Shown in pieces: positions 63,977-64,000 of a stretch of 64,000 nucleotides of DNA. The first letter of the stretch is position 1. The number at the start of each line of letters is the position of its first letter. The DNA is from Sphingopyxis sp. YR583 (GTDB taxonomy: Bacteria; Pseudomonadota; Alphaproteobacteria; Sphingomonadales; Sphingomonadaceae): contig NZ_FNWK01000005.1 of the NCBI RefSeq assembly GCF_900108295.1, forward strand, positions 207,080 through 271,079, given 5' to 3'. The notes beneath the pieces are model-generated. The model did no database searches. It had not been told where the DNA came from and saw only the letters and a program-made list of their open reading frames with translations. Position numbers and translations under genes: made by a program.

Positions 63977-64000
63977 AGGATTGGTAGGTCTATGGCCCAA

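Overview
The window looks like chromosomal DNA of a high-GC alphaproteobacterium of the Sphingomonadaceae, most likely Sphingopyxis or a close relative. This is inferred from protein style (large TonB-dependent receptors, single rpoB and rpoC of about 1390 and 1430 codons, Nu/Ure2p-type glutathione S-transferases, Lrp, EamA and PspC small genes) and not from a database search. No rRNA, tRNA, CRISPR array, prophage or insertion sequence was seen.

Layout. 0-6 kb: WYL-like small protein, a membrane diguanylate cyclase, then a tightly coupled run of M20 hydrolase, astA, astB and a spermidine-synthase-like protein (arginine catabolism by succinylation). 6-11.2 kb: L,D-transpeptidase-like protein, arsC, an Lrp regulator divergent from an EamA exporter, recF, two very small membrane genes and a GNAT acetyltransferase. 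11.2-20 kb: rpoC and rpoB on the minus strand, with a bidirectional terminator, a near-consensus promoter and a terminator-like leader hairpin.

20.1-45.4 kb is the most unusual part: a catabolic supercluster of about 25 genes (TonB receptor, SnoaL-like proteins, three GSTs, two SDRs, MFS transporter, carboxymuconolactone-decarboxylase-like protein, SMP-30 lactonase, VOC protein, two acyl-CoA ligases, a MetE-type zinc protein, two alpha/beta hydrolases, a D-2-hydroxyacid dehydrogenase, a divergent enolase, an APH-fold kinase, two MarR regulators, an FMN reductase, LeuC/LeuD-like isomerase subunits and a cupin). Seven intergenic regions across these 24 kb carry variants of one palindrome, ACTTAG-NNNN-CTAAGT, several overlapping -10 boxes. 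This suggests a single MarR regulon for one substrate. Inside it, a coupled five-gene operon carries a hydroxyacid dehydrogenase, a kinase and an enolase homologue with altered active-site residues, which could form a reduction, phosphorylation and dehydration sequence on a glycerate-like acid. The substrate is unknown.

45.5-51.7 kb: an MHYT-GGDEF-EAL protein and an ECF sigma factor followed by a VWA lipoprotein and a membrane-anchored TPR protein, both carrying a motif pair that resembles the start of a TonB-receptor plug. 51.7-62.7 kb: amidohydrolase, an M19-family protein lacking part of its metal site, an ornithine-cyclodeaminase-family protein, an EmrB/EmrA/TolC-type efflux set and a 903-residue TonB receptor with a strong terminator. 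62.7-64 kb: a long inverted repeat, a YrhB/Imm35-like gene with a possible leaderless promoter, and a small unknown gene bracketed by 76-nt direct repeats.
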